This document shows positions 33,061 through 43,576 of a DNA stretch of 64,000 nt, piece by piece; the first letter of the stretch is position 1; every line of letters starts with the position of its first letter. The notes under the pieces were generated by a model. That model did not search any database and was not told the origin of the DNA. It was given only the letters and a program-made list of their open reading frames with translations. The stretch is from Tritrichomonas musculus (lineage: Eukaryota > Parabasalia > Tritrichomonadida > Tritrichomonadidae). The translations under genes and the position numbers were made by a program. Location: assembly GCA_039105265.1 (NCBI GenBank), contig JAPFFF010000026.1:1-64000 (forward strand), written 5' to 3'.

Positions 33061-34280
33061 AACCAAAAGGCAGACCACCATTTTTCCTTTCAAATTTCTC
33101 TGACATATTTTTTTCCTTTCATTTTTTAAAATTTTGAACTTTTTATCTCAAATTAATTTTTTCTGTTTTATTTTGGCTGTGTTTGATAATTTATTTTCTT
33201 ACTTTTTTTATCTCAAATCTTTTTTTTTCAAAATAATTATATCCTATAATTTATAAGATAATTAAAGTGTTTATATTATTATTTAATTTTATTGATATAT
33301 TTATAAATATAAAAATAGATAATATTTAATTTATTTATTATTTTAAATAATATATTTTATAAATTTGTTTCTGTAAGAATTTAATTGAATGCTAAAAAAT
33401 GAATATCTTATATATAAAAAGCTTTTTGCATATATTAGCTATAAATAAATATTATATAATTAATTATATTAATTTTAAATCCTAAATCCTATTTTAATAA
33501 TTGATATATATATGTATATATTCGTTTTTTATTTTAAAAAAATTGAATAAATGAGTTTTAATTTGAATTTGGAATAATTAAAACTTCTTGTTTGAAAATG
33601 TCGCTTAACTAAATGCATCTGCTGTCGAGTTTGATGATCTAATACAACAACACAGCCAACAATATTTGATTATATGATAAATTTTCTTTCCAAAATACCG
33701 CAACTACCGCAAGATGATTGAAAAAAAAAAAATATTATAATATATTGCCTAAAATGCAATAAATCTCAAAATACACAAAAGATACATCTCAAAAAACGCA
33801 TTTTTCCAAAATTAGGAGAAAATAAATATTGGCGAAATTCTCTTTAAATATCACGATTTCTATTTCCAAATTGTTCATTTATTCCATAAAATTATCAATA
33901 TTTTCTATTTTTAACCATTTTGCACCAAAATATTACATAATTTTGAAAATTTCTCAAAAAATTTTAATTCAATCGGAAAGGTGCAAATATAAATTTTAAT
34001 TTCTCTGATATTTTGGAACACTTTTTAGCAAATTCTTACTTGGATTAAATGATGGAAGACATTTCTTTTCATCTTTTTTATTTTTCATTCAATAAAAAAA
34101 TCTTTTTATTCAATTTTTTTATTTTTTTTGCATTGAAAAATGCAAAATTGAGACGAATCAAAACTCAGACCATTAATTGAATGGAAAAGTGTTCTAAATT
34201 GAGAAGACGAAAAATAAAATAACCGCTCAAAAGGCCAATATAAGGTTGAAAGTGGTCCGACTTTTGACTCCCAGTTTAGA
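33061..34280. mobile_element. Probable 1.2-kb insertion flanked by TTAA
   Basis: Copy A of the duplicated segment is interrupted here relative to copy B. TTAA borders both sides (33057-33060 and 34281-34284). Near the ends, CAAAAGGCAGACCACC (left) and the inverse of GTGGTCCGACTTTTG (right) are weakly alike, so imperfect inverted ends are possible. TTAA is the piggyBac-type target, but the ends do not match a known family and no transposase frame is present. The interior is AT-rich with nothing else recognised. Confidence 0.5.
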
Positions 34281-34354
34281 TTAAATTATTATTATTATTT
34301 AGTATATATATATATATTTAGCCATTATTCCATAATTTGGTTTTATTTTACAAT

Positions 34355-34442
34355 ATTGAAAATGAAAATTTGTCTTATTTCTATATCAAAAGTAAAATTT
34401 TAAAATATAAAAAAATTTTTAATATAAGCTAACATAGATTTA
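34355..34442. repeat. Promoter-proximal duplicate, copy B
   Basis: Same-orientation copy of 32971-33059, now with no gene attached. The sequence after it (34443-34500, ...TATATATTTAGCTATTATTC) also matches 34285-34345, showing that the duplicated unit was once longer (about 160 bp). Confidence 0.85.
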
Positions 34443-34899
34443 ATTATTTTTATTTTTAAGGATATATATTTAGCTATTATTCTATTTTTTGGTTTTATTA
34501 TTTATTATTCTTGTTATATTTCATTATATGTGCAATTTCAAAAAAAAAAAATAATAAAATTTATGGAAATAAAAATATTTAAGATTATCTTAAAAATTAT
34601 CAATAAAATACTATATAATTTTAGAAAAAATAATTAATTGATTAATTAAATTCACTTCTTCAAAAGTTAATACTATTTACGAGAGCATTTGGGAAAATAA
34701 ATTGTCTGTCCGCCAATCTGATACATATAACCTAAATATATTTTGTGAATTTTTTGTTTATATATATGACTCGAATTGTTTTCTCTTTTTTTGATGTAAT
34801 TATTTTTTAATATGGAATATTTCATTTGTTTATCGTTATCATCATAATCAAAATAGAATTAATATCTTCAGAATATTCAGCAATATTATTGATAATATT

Positions 34900-34991
34900 G
34901 TCCTCTTCCAAATGGGAAATTGCTATTACAATTTATTTGGTATTCATTGGCGTACGTTAAAGTGACAGGAAAAAAAAAAACGTTTTGCTAT

Positions 34992-35034
<43 letters not shown>

Positions 35035-35262
35035 GGGATACTTATCGCCCCCGATACTTATTGGCCACAGAGGTTAAGGCCAATATTGACCTTGTATCGT
35101 ACATCAGAAAAAAAAGTTTGAAACTTTTTTACATTCATGCTTTTTTTCATATTTTTTTTTTTTTTTTGCCTTTGCCTATGAAGTTCATGCAGGAACAGAT
35201 GTTTATCTGCTGAAGACTCCTGGTGAGATGCTCCAAATATTCTGTCATTTCCAGATTTGATC
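34900..35262 (+). pseudogene. Exon-like islands of a decayed gene, split by T runs
   Basis: Three islands of higher GC read as protein: CYYNLFGIHWRTLK (about 34918-34962), GDTYRPRYLLATEVKANIDL (about 35036-35100) and AYEVHAGTDVYLLKTPGEML (35174-35235, ending in a stop at 35260). T runs of 34 (34996-35029) and about 20 bases separate them. The second island can also fold: GGGGG...CCCCC and TTGGCC...GGCCAA. No family is recognised. Confidence 0.35.
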
Positions 35263-35533
35263 CTTTTTTTTTTTTTTTTTTTTTTTCATGTAATTTTGGA
35301 AAATAAAATTTGAATAGTTTTTAGAATAAAATATCAGATTTATACTTTTTTGCTTTATCATTTTATACTTCAAACATTAAAAGTAGAGCAATTTATATAG
35401 ATCGTCAAGAAGAAGTTACAAAAACATTTTGCAGATTTGTAAAATTCGAAATTTCCATATAATTCTATATACAAATCTTATTTGTAAAGAAGATTTAAAA
35501 ATTTATATATATAAATCACCTAATTCTCTGGAA

Positions 35534-37294
35534 TCAATCACAACCATCTATTTTATCATTTTTGTTAGTAATAAAATCTGAGACAGCTTGGAATCCAAGA
35601 TCTTTAAAGACAACTGTCATTTGATATAAAACATCATTTGATAAAGATGAAAAAATTTTACTGAAAAGTGAAATGATCATTTTGATTGAGATTGAACGAG
35701 TCAAAGTCTTGATGAAATTAACAATGTTTCTTTTTTTGCCAAAGAATTTAAACGACTCAATCAACTTCACAACAATATCTTCATTATAATAATTTAATGC
35801 CAACAAAAGATGCCTGATTTTAATTTTTTTGCTTATTTCTTTAAATACATGATCATCTTTGGTTTGCAAATCCAAAATAAAAAATGCCAAATCATGATTT
35901 TTTTCAATACAACTTTCCAAAAGAAAAATCAAATTCAATTTCTTTTTCAAAGCGAAAAACAAAAATTTAAATGCATCATTCGCGCTATTTTCTAAACAAT
36001 GGCCTAATGCACTATAATAACAACCACATTTAAAAACATCAACATCAATTTTCCTTTGATTAAAAATGAATTCAAAAAAATTCAAATCAAATTCACAACA
36101 TTTCAAAAAAGAAGGAAAATTTGAATTTTCAAAATCCTCAATATTTTCAATGAATCTTGTAATCAATACAATCTTTTGAAAGCAAGGAATGATAATTTTA
36201 TAATTATATGCAAAAACCGCCATTTTTAAATAATTGTAACTCAATTTGCTATACAAATTTTCATTGTCATCAATTTCTACAAAAAAGTTTGGTAATTTAT
36301 TTAAAACATTTTCATTTTTCTCGTGAATTTCATTTCCGTAATTTTCTATATAATAATCAACAAGATCATTACGATGTAGGAAAATAGATTGTATACAAAT
36401 ATTTTCATAAGAACACTTCACTTCACATAAATGAATGATTTCGAAATTATAACCGGAATAAGCGTAATTTAAAAGGTTATTGTTTATAATTATATCTTCT
36501 TGCATCCATAAAAATTTGAATATTTTTATTGAACCATAAATTGCGGCAATTTGAATTAACGATAGATCTTTGTCCATCGTTTTTGCACGTTCATAAAACG
36601 AAAATTCAATTTGATGATTTATGCAGAAATTATTTTGTGATAAAAGTGACTGAAAAGTGTCAATATCATCCTCTCGAATTGCCTTATGTAATGGTGATGG
36701 ATGATAATTAAGATTTCGATAAAAAACGTGTTTCTCTGGATTTTCTTTCACAAAATTAAAAAGTGAAATTCTTTGTTCGTTATTTGGATTTTTTTCTTCT
36801 GAAAAAATGTTTTTCTCTCTCAGTTTTGAATATTCTGGATCATACTGCTCAATTTCTGGATAAAATTTAATGAAGAAAATGGGTAATTGAGTTGAAAATT
36901 CAATGATGGATTCTATTGAAAAAAAATTATTTAAAAAAAGATAATTAATTGAGTTTGGAAAATACATGCAGATTTTGAGTAATTCAAGTTCTGTTGTATT
37001 GTTGTTTCTTATCTCTTTTGAGAAATGAAGTCCAACGTCCAAGATCAGTTCAAATCTTTTGAAAATAAACTTGGAGAATCTGATGATATTGAGGAAAAAG
37101 AAAATAGCACTAGAATGATCATTGAAAAAAATATTTTTGTGATCTTGAACAAATTCTATAATTTCTGCAAAATTTTCTTTGCTTATATTATTTAGAAGTC
37201 TTAGAAATTCAGTGATGATATCAAACCTACTTTTATTTTGCTTGATAAATTGATCAGATTCTTTTTTTATATAATCAAGTTCATTGGTTTCCAT
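35534..37294 (-). CDS. DUF3447/ankyrin-type repeat protein
   Basis: 586 residues from ATG 37294. The N-terminal ~190 residues are helical and rich in Phe, Asn and Ile (FLRLLNNISKENFAEIIEFVQDHKNIF), the usual head of trichomonad DUF3447 proteins. Degenerate ankyrin units follow: SPLHKAIREDDIDTFQSLLSQ (about 200-220), LSLIQIAAIYGSIKIFKFLW (about 245-265), and later helical pairs. Ankyrin-like repeats bind partner proteins; hundreds of such proteins exist in trichomonads with no known role. It is divergent from the kinase-BspA gene at 37520, with which it shares a 225-bp spacer. The frame is intact. Confidence 0.8.
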   Translation of the reverse strand: METNELDYIKKESDQFIKQNKSRFDIITEFLRLLNNISKENFAEIIEFVQDHKNIFFNDHSSAIFFFLNIIRFSKFIFKRFELILDVGLHFSKEIRNNNTTELELLKICMYFPNSINYLFLNNFFSIESIIEFSTQLPIFFIKFYPEIEQYDPEYSKLREKNIFSEEKNPNNEQRISLFNFVKENPEKHVFYRNLNYHPSPLHKAIREDDIDTFQSLLSQNNFCINHQIEFSFYERAKTMDKDLSLIQIAAIYGSIKIFKFLWMQEDIIINNNLLNYAYSGYNFEIIHLCEVKCSYENICIQSIFLHRNDLVDYYIENYGNEIHEKNENVLNKLPNFFVEIDDNENLYSKLSYNYLKMAVFAYNYKIIIPCFQKIVLITRFIENIEDFENSNFPSFLKCCEFDLNFFEFIFNQRKIDVDVFKCGCYYSALGHCLENSANDAFKFLFFALKKKLNLIFLLESCIEKNHDLAFFILDLQTKDDHVFKEISKKIKIRHLLLALNYYNEDIVVKLIESFKFFGKKRNIVNFIKTLTRSISIKMIISLFSKIFSSLSNDVLYQMTVVFKDLGFQAVSDFITNKNDKIDGCD

Positions 37295-37519
37295 TTATCG
37301 AATTTGAAATAAAATTTTTAAAATAGATTTTTCTTTTAAAATTGAAAGTATTTTAGATATTAATTCTATTATATAAAATTATCATATAAAAAATAAAATA
37401 AAATTAGTATAATATAAAATAATAATATTAAAAACAATAAAAATATTTGGATAATTTATTCATTAAATTTTTTGAATAATCGTTAATTGAATTAATTTGT
37501 GAAGAATTTTTTATAAAAA
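37295..37519. promoter_or_regulatory. Shared divergent promoter region (225 bp)
   Basis: The only sequence between two divergent start codons (37294 on minus, 37520 on plus), so it must hold both promoters. It is almost pure A/T. No clear initiator copy was identified for either gene. Confidence 0.5.
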
Positions 37520-40500
37520 ATGTCGAGCCAAAACGATTTTTTGAATATTGATTTATTCGAAAAACGTGAAAAAATTAGCAGTGGAAGTTTTGGTGAAGTT
37601 TTTAAAATCATAGATAAAAAGACAGGGGAAATTTATGCAGCCAAAATATCCCATATAACAATAAATGATCCCAAATCAATAATTCTCATTGTACGAGAAG
37701 TAAACATTAATGCAGGGATAAATCATCCATCAGTTATTAAATTCATTGGCTATAGTCCAAATGATTTTAATCATGAATCAAAACCAGTAATTGTTACCCA
37801 ATATTTCAAAAATGGAACATTATTGGATATCATAAACCTTGAAAGACAGTCCAGATCAGTTGATGGTTGGGATGATACTAAAAAATTATTAACAATCTAC
37901 GGCATCGCATCTGGGATGTCATATCTACACAGTCACGACATATTGCATAGAGATTTAAAACCATCCAATATTCTCATGGATGACTTTTTACTGCCAAAAA
38001 TTGCGGATTTTGGATTATCAAAAATTATTAATAACGGTCAAGAGACGATAGAAACCCAATCGTCCTTAGAAACCAAAGGAACTCCAATTTATATGTCACC
38101 AGAAATCATTGAATCCCAAAACTACACAAAAGCAGGCGATGTCTACGCATTTGGTATAATATTATTTCAAATTATGACAAATGAGGAACCGTTTAAAAAA
38201 ATCAACGGTTATAACATATTCAGAAAAGTTGTTGAAGGAGAAAGGCCAACATTTCCGTTTAAAATTCCAGATTCCTATCATAATCTGATTGAGAGATGTT
38301 GGTCTCAAAATCCTGACGAACGACCAAATTTCGATTCAATTGTTGAAGAACTGAAAACCAATCCAGAATTCATCACTGATTTAGTTGATAAAGAAGACTT
38401 TGCTCAATACGTTATATTCATCGATGAGTATCGAAGCACTTTTGACAAAACAAAGAAAATTATTCGAATTGAAGACTTCATTCAAAATAAAAAGAGTAGC
38501 ACTTTTAGAAAAGTTCTCGTCTTTCCTTATAATCAAACAAAAAGGTTGATTTGTGGTCTATATTCGTGGTTCTTTAAACAAGAGAAACTTTTTCCATTAA
38601 AAGAATTCGATGATTTAAATGAAACTTGTAAAAAAATTGTCGAAGAAGCCGAAAATGACCCTGAAAAACAGTTTCTAGTTGGCACTTTTTTAATTGAAGG
38701 AAAAAATGATTTTCCCCAAAATTTTGAAATTGGAATAAAGTATCTTGAAAGGTCGATTTCGAAAGGATGCCTTGACTCTGTTGTCTATTTGTCGCAGATT
38801 TTAATTGAAGGAAAATTGATACCACCCGACTTTTTGAGAGCCAAAAAATATCTCTCACAATATTTGAATAAAGACGATGGACGAGTTTTTCTTCTTTATG
38901 GAAAAATTCTTAAAAAAGAAAACAAAAAATCAGAAGCTAGAAGTTTCTTTCAAAAAGGATCAAAAAAAGGAAATGCAGAGGCAATGTATAAATATGGAAA
39001 AATGCTGTTTCTTGGAGAAGGTGGTGAAAAAAACGAAAGTGAAGCGATCAACTTTTTGAATATCTCACAAAATAACGGTTTTCAGAAAAGTGAAAAATAT
39101 TTGAATGTTTTGAATGAAATGAATAAAAAAAATCAGTCCTTTTCAAATCTTCCTTCTGAAACGAAGCATTTCTTCATCAAGCAAATAATTAAAAACGAAA
39201 TGAAAGAAATCGTTATTAGAACAATTCAATTAAAATCTCTTTTTAACAACAATTCGCTTTTGTCTCCTGATTTCATTAACGTTTTGCATCTCTTTGAGTC
39301 AGTCTTGATTGACATCGCCTACCAGTGTTCAAATTACGATTCAATTATGGAGCAGCTTTCACAATTAAAAAACGAAAATTTTTCTGATATTAAATATTTT
39401 TTGATTGTCAAAAAGGCCAATTCAATTGACCATCGATTTGGTAAACAAAACATTATTAGTTATGTGTCTGTTAAATCTTCTGTCAAAGTGATTAAAAAAA
39501 AAACTTTTTTCGGTTGTTCGTTATTAGAAAAAATTAGGCTTCCTTCTTCATTGAATGAAATCAGAGATCTTGCTTTTTGTGGCTGTTCTTCATTACTTAA
39601 AATAACGATTCCTCCATCTGTAACTTCAATTGGATGTCAAGCATTCAAAGGTTGTTCAACATTGACTCAAATAATCATTCCTCCTTCAGTGTCTTCAATT
39701 GGCTCTTATGCATTCAAAGGTTGCTTGTCACTGGAAACTGTTTCGCTTTCTTCTTCTTTGACAAAAATCGAAGAAGGCACTTTTAACAAGTGCTGTTCGT
39801 TAGTTGAAATCGAGATCCCTTCATCTGTGACAGAAATAGGAAAGTCATCTTTTAAAAAGTGTTCTTCGCTGCAGAAAATAAAGATTCCTTCTTCAGTGAA
39901 TTCAATTAATGCACATGCATTCAAAAAGTGCACGTCATTAGCCGATGTTTCTCTTTCACCATCAATGAAGGAAATCGATCAATCTTTATTTGCACAGTGC
40001 TCTTCATTAAAAGAAGTTTCCATTCCAGATTCGATAAAGAAAATTGGAAATTCAGCCTTCAAAGATTGCTCGTCATTGACTCAAATTACAATGACAAATT
40101 CATTGTTAGCAATTGAAGGACAAGCTTTTTGTGGATGTTCATCGTTAGAGAAAGTTTCTATTCCTTCTTCTGTCACTTGCATTGGAAGTTCAGCTTTTCA
40201 AGATTGTCCATTATTGAATGAAATTGAGATTCCAATGAATGTTTCTTTGATTTGTGAAAGCACATTCAATGGTTGCTCGGCGCTCGTTCAGATAACAATT
40301 CCTTCTTCTGTAACGTCAATTGGATGTTCAGCATTCAAAGGATGCTCTTCACTCACTGAGATACTCATTCCTTCTTCGGTTAAATCAATCGGTGAGGCTG
40401 CTTTTGCTGATTGCAATTCATTGGTGAAAATAACGATGTCTTCTTCAGTGAAAAAAATTGATTCCAATTCGTTTCTATCATGCACTTCACTTGAAGAAAT

Positions 40501-40654
40501 TGAAATCCCATCGTCAGTCTCTTGTGTAAATAAAGATGCTTTCAAAGGTTGCAGTGCACTAAAGAAAATATCAATTCCTTCGTCATTAGAATCATTTGAC
40601 CTTGATGAAGTTGGTATCTCATCTGATGACGTTGTCATTATTAGAACAACATGA
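37520..40654 (+). CDS. Protein kinase - Sel1 - BspA-like LRR fusion protein
   Basis: 1044 residues from ATG 37520. A TKL-like kinase domain at 10-285 has all key residues: the glycine loop ISSGSFGEVF (19-28), Lys42 (YAAK), HRDLKPSN (143-150), DFG (163-165), TPIYMSPE and AGDVYAFGIILFQ. Sel1-like repeats follow at about 385-525 (PEKQFLVGTFLIEGKNDFPQNF, AMYKYGKMLFLGEGG). From about 663 to 1030 there are sixteen BspA-type 23-residue LRRs (IPSSVTSIGxxAFKGCSSL). BspA repeats in bacteria and Trichomonas are usually surface or adhesin modules. Here there is no signal peptide or transmembrane helix, so the LRRs are presumably intracellular sensor or binding modules controlling the kinase. Confidence 0.93.
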   Translation: MSSQNDFLNIDLFEKREKISSGSFGEVFKIIDKKTGEIYAAKISHITINDPKSIILIVREVNINAGINHPSVIKFIGYSPNDFNHESKPVIVTQYFKNGTLLDIINLERQSRSVDGWDDTKKLLTIYGIASGMSYLHSHDILHRDLKPSNILMDDFLLPKIADFGLSKIINNGQETIETQSSLETKGTPIYMSPEIIESQNYTKAGDVYAFGIILFQIMTNEEPFKKINGYNIFRKVVEGERPTFPFKIPDSYHNLIERCWSQNPDERPNFDSIVEELKTNPEFITDLVDKEDFAQYVIFIDEYRSTFDKTKKIIRIEDFIQNKKSSTFRKVLVFPYNQTKRLICGLYSWFFKQEKLFPLKEFDDLNETCKKIVEEAENDPEKQFLVGTFLIEGKNDFPQNFEIGIKYLERSISKGCLDSVVYLSQILIEGKLIPPDFLRAKKYLSQYLNKDDGRVFLLYGKILKKENKKSEARSFFQKGSKKGNAEAMYKYGKMLFLGEGGEKNESEAINFLNISQNNGFQKSEKYLNVLNEMNKKNQSFSNLPSETKHFFIKQIIKNEMKEIVIRTIQLKSLFNNNSLLSPDFINVLHLFESVLIDIAYQCSNYDSIMEQLSQLKNENFSDIKYFLIVKKANSIDHRFGKQNIISYVSVKSSVKVIKKKTFFGCSLLEKIRLPSSLNEIRDLAFCGCSSLLKITIPPSVTSIGCQAFKGCSTLTQIIIPPSVSSIGSYAFKGCLSLETVSLSSSLTKIEEGTFNKCCSLVEIEIPSSVTEIGKSSFKKCSSLQKIKIPSSVNSINAHAFKKCTSLADVSLSPSMKEIDQSLFAQCSSLKEVSIPDSIKKIGNSAFKDCSSLTQITMTNSLLAIEGQAFCGCSSLEKVSIPSSVTCIGSSAFQDCPLLNEIEIPMNVSLICESTFNGCSALVQITIPSSVTSIGCSAFKGCSSLTEILIPSSVKSIGEAAFADCNSLVKITMSSSVKKIDSNSFLSCTSLEEIEIPSSVSCVNKDAFKGCSALKKISIPSSLESFDLDEVGISSDDVVIIRTT

Positions 40655-40719
40655 TTTAATTTATTATGAAACGAATCACATGCAATCCACTCATAAAATA
40701 AAAACTATCATGTTTTATA

Positions 40720-41698
40720 GAACGTAGGAAACTCTTGAAATGTCGTAATTTTCTTTGAAATTAATATATTTTACTTATTGGCAATAGCTATTACTAAATA
40801 TAGATTATTAACGAAAAATCAACGATACGTCATTCAAAAAGTTTTCATTTTCAAAAATGACTCAAATAAAAAAACGCAGGATGATTCAAGATCTGTGATA
40901 TAAATATAATACATATTAGTTGCATTATATTATATATTAACTATTATATAATAAATAACTTTGATCTACAATGAAATGATTATTACATGAAATCATGCCA
41001 ACTGTTATTCATTTTGAAATTTAATATTTTGAAAAAATTTTGATATTGTAATTCGTAAAAAACTGTAATCGATACTCAATTACAATATTTAGGATACATA
41101 GTAATATTATTTAAAAGTATAGTATTAGAAGCATATTCTGTGCTAAAATATAATTAAATATTTTTGAGCAGTGAAAATGCCAAAATTTAAGAAATCTGAA
41201 AAACTTCAATTTTTGTGATAAGCATATCTAAGTCAAAAATCGACATTTTTTCGCAAAAAATATATAAAATCAATCTCCAGAGCGTGAAAAACACGTTTCT
41301 GCCAGAAAAATCTGGTTTTAAATTGTATACCCAGAGAAACGTCGATTTATGCTATTTTCAGGAAAATTTAATCTTTTTTGTCATAAATCAGCTTCTAAAA
41401 GAACAGCATCGTCAATTCAATATGTAAAAATTTGTTATATAATAAAGAGAGATGTATTATATATTATATTGTAATTGAAAAAAAATCTACCGTTGATTCT
41501 TTGAAAAAAATGTAATTTATATTATTCCAAAAATTGTATGAAAAAATGGCCAAAATACTATAAAATTTGAAAAATAAATTAGTCAATATTTTTTTATATA
41601 AACAAAATAGAACAAATGTTTTATAATAAAATATTATTGTAATAATGTGATATTTATTATATATAAATTTCAGCAATTTTTGAGAGTTTCCTACGTTC
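40720..41698. mobile_element. Non-autonomous Mutator-like (MULE-type) element, 979 bp, 9-bp target duplication
   Basis: GAACGTAGGAAACTCT at the left end is matched by its exact inverse at the right end (16 bp). TGTTTTATA is directly repeated at 40711-40719 and 41699-41707. A perfect 9-bp target duplication with G-starting inverted ends fits Mutator-like elements, which are known in trichomonads. The interior is AT-rich with small palindromes (CAGAGCGTGAAAAACACGTTTCTG region, 41278-41302) and no transposase; a 70-residue frame at 41215-41427 is not convincing. Confidence 0.88.
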
Positions 41699-41898
41699 TG
41701 TTTTATATCAAACTAAAGATTATTGGCAACTTTATATTAAAATAATTAAATATTTTTTTTCAAAAAGTTGTGCTTTTTATTTGGTATCATTTTAAATAAA
41801 TAAATATTCATACTTATGTTTCTGAAAATAATCATTTCCTTATCATCACCAGACAAAATCAAAATGATTTTCAAAATGATAAAAAATTGAATATATAA

Positions 41899-42291
41899 TT
41901 ATCTAAATATAAGAAAATTGAATATATATTTTGTGAGATCTTTATATATATTAATTGAATATATAAAGCCTCTATCTGCTGCTAATTTGAGGTATCTTCT
42001 GGCTTCTCTCCTGTTCATTTCGATTCCATATCCATTTTGAAGAATAATTGCATAGTTGTGAATTGATTCTAAATGTCCTTGATCAGCTGCCAGTTTAAAG
42101 TATTTGATTGCTTCTCTCGGGTTCATTTCGATTTCCTTGCCTTCATAAAGCATAACTGCATAATTGAACATTGATTCTAAGTGTCCTTGATCAGCTGCGA
42201 GTTTGTAATATTTGCTTGCTTCTCTCTTGTTCATTTCGATCCCATCACCATCTTGAAGCGTAAGTACATAATTGAGCATTGATTCTAAGTG
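41899..42291 (-). pseudogene. Sel1-repeat gene fragment
   Basis: Three Sel1 units in one frame (LESMLNYVLTLQDGDGIEMN, REAIKYFKLAADQGHLESIHNYAIILQNGYGIEMN-type text), ending in an unrelated hydrophobic tail at 41899. An ATG exists at 42279, but the repeat is cut in mid-unit at about 42291 (HLES...), and sequence upstream is not Sel1. I read it as the broken 3' end of a larger Sel1 gene. A 126-residue product is possible but unlikely to be functional. Confidence 0.65.
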
Positions 42292-42299
42292 TATTTTAA

Positions 42300-42600
42300 T
42301 TATATTTATATCTTAATCACTATAATATCAGTTTTTTCTTTTGCCTGGGAGATGGAATGATTTTTCATTAATCTACCTCTGAATTTTTCTCTATTCATTC
42401 TTATCTTTCCAAGAATTACGCCATTTTCTGCAGATTGATACTTATATCGATCTGATGATGAATGCCATTGGGAAGAAAGACCAATATTGCAGACTTGATT
42501 GATACGTAATCAATACCATTTACATTTGTTTTTAAATCGATTAAAACTTCAAAAACTAAAATAAGAAAATAATATTATTAATATTAATAATAAAAGCTTA
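42300..42600 (-). other. Coding-like remnants, unassigned
   Basis: On the minus strand, two overlapping frames read VLIDLKTNVNGIDYVSI (about 42560-42510) and YQSAENGVILGKIRMNREKF (about 42450-42390). The texture is coding-like, but frames change and no family is recognised. They probably belong with the flanking Sel1 and ankyrin fragments. Confidence 0.35.
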
Positions 42601-42630
42601 TTTATTTGGATTATAACTGCTTGATACTAG

Positions 42631-43011
42631 CTATTTTTTGAATATTTTTTTTATTTCTTCAGACTTAGCATTTTCAATATCCTGTTTATCTACTTTAAGA
42701 TCTTTATGAATCAAGAAAAGTTTAAATATTTCGATATCTTCAGATCCAAAGATTTTTAATGCTTTAGAAAGTGCTGTTTCTTTCCAATGATATTCATCAC
42801 CAGGACGATACATAAATTTAATTCCATTACTTGTGTCACCAAAATTTTTGCTGAAAAAGTTAACATTAACTTTTTCAGTAGACAACAAAAATTTGGTGAT
42901 TTCACTATTGTGACGATTTATTGCTTCATATAACACTGATGAATATTCATCACTTTTTTTGGTAAAGATAACTTCATCTTTTTCTCGAGTTTTTTGTGAT
43001 TCAGGAGCCAT
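42631..43011 (-). pseudogene. Ankyrin-like gene fragment (126 aa)
   Basis: ATG at 43011 begins MAPESQKTREKDEVIF. The frame holds one or two ankyrin-like units: YSSVLYEAINRHNSEITKFLL and KETALSKALKIFGSEDIEIFKLFL, ending in a Lys-rich tail. It is far shorter than trichomonad ankyrin proteins. A hAT-type MITE sits 24 bp upstream of the ATG and other gene scraps lie downstream, so it is probably a fragment; a small functional gene cannot be ruled out. Confidence 0.5.
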
Positions 43012-43035
43012 GGTTATTGGTGTTGTAGTTTGAAG

Positions 43036-43576
43036 CAGGGATGGTCAACATTGAAAAAATTGATAACGGAGAGACCGATTAAAAGCTCTTCGTTATCAAC
43101 GTTGTCAATGTTGAAATGATGTTAACGTCAACGTGGCAAATGACATTGAAAATGATCATCCAAAAATATGTCACTTTTTAACTTTTTTCAATTTCAATTC
43201 AACGAAATGAAGTCAACGTTACACTTTAGTATTTTTGCATGAAAATAGAATTGTTCATAATGAACAAACACTAATTAATTTTGAATTAGAATATTATTGC
43301 TTTTTCACTCTTCATTATTCTTAAAATTTAATCATACTCTTGCTTTTGTAATTATTTTATGGAAAAAAATTGAATGATTGAAGAACAATATATCAAAAAG
43401 TTAAAATTTTGAAATAGTAAAAAAACTTTTTCATAATGTAATGTGAATTAACGTTAACTCGTTGATGGTCGTTCATTTCGTTGACCTTAACGAGGTCAAC
43501 ATCGTTGATCGTTGACTGTCAATGAACGAGACGTTATAAAATTCAACGAGCTCAACATCAACGTTGGCCATCCCTG
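43036..43576. mobile_element. hAT-type MITE, 541 bp, 8-bp target duplication
   Basis: Ends CAGGGATGGTCAACATTGA and the inverse of CAACGTTGGCCATCCCTG form terminal inverted repeats with the CAGGGATGG start typical of hAT elements. GTTTGAAG is repeated exactly at 43028-43035 and 43577-43584. The interior has many CAACG/CGTTG motifs (for example GTTAACTCGTTGATGGTCG near 43450), giving strong self-complementarity. No coding frame. Confidence 0.95.

Noticed and set aside
41215-41427. 70-residue frame inside the 979-bp MULE-type element as a transposase remnant
   Set aside because: No catalytic or DNA-binding motif; the length is expected by chance.
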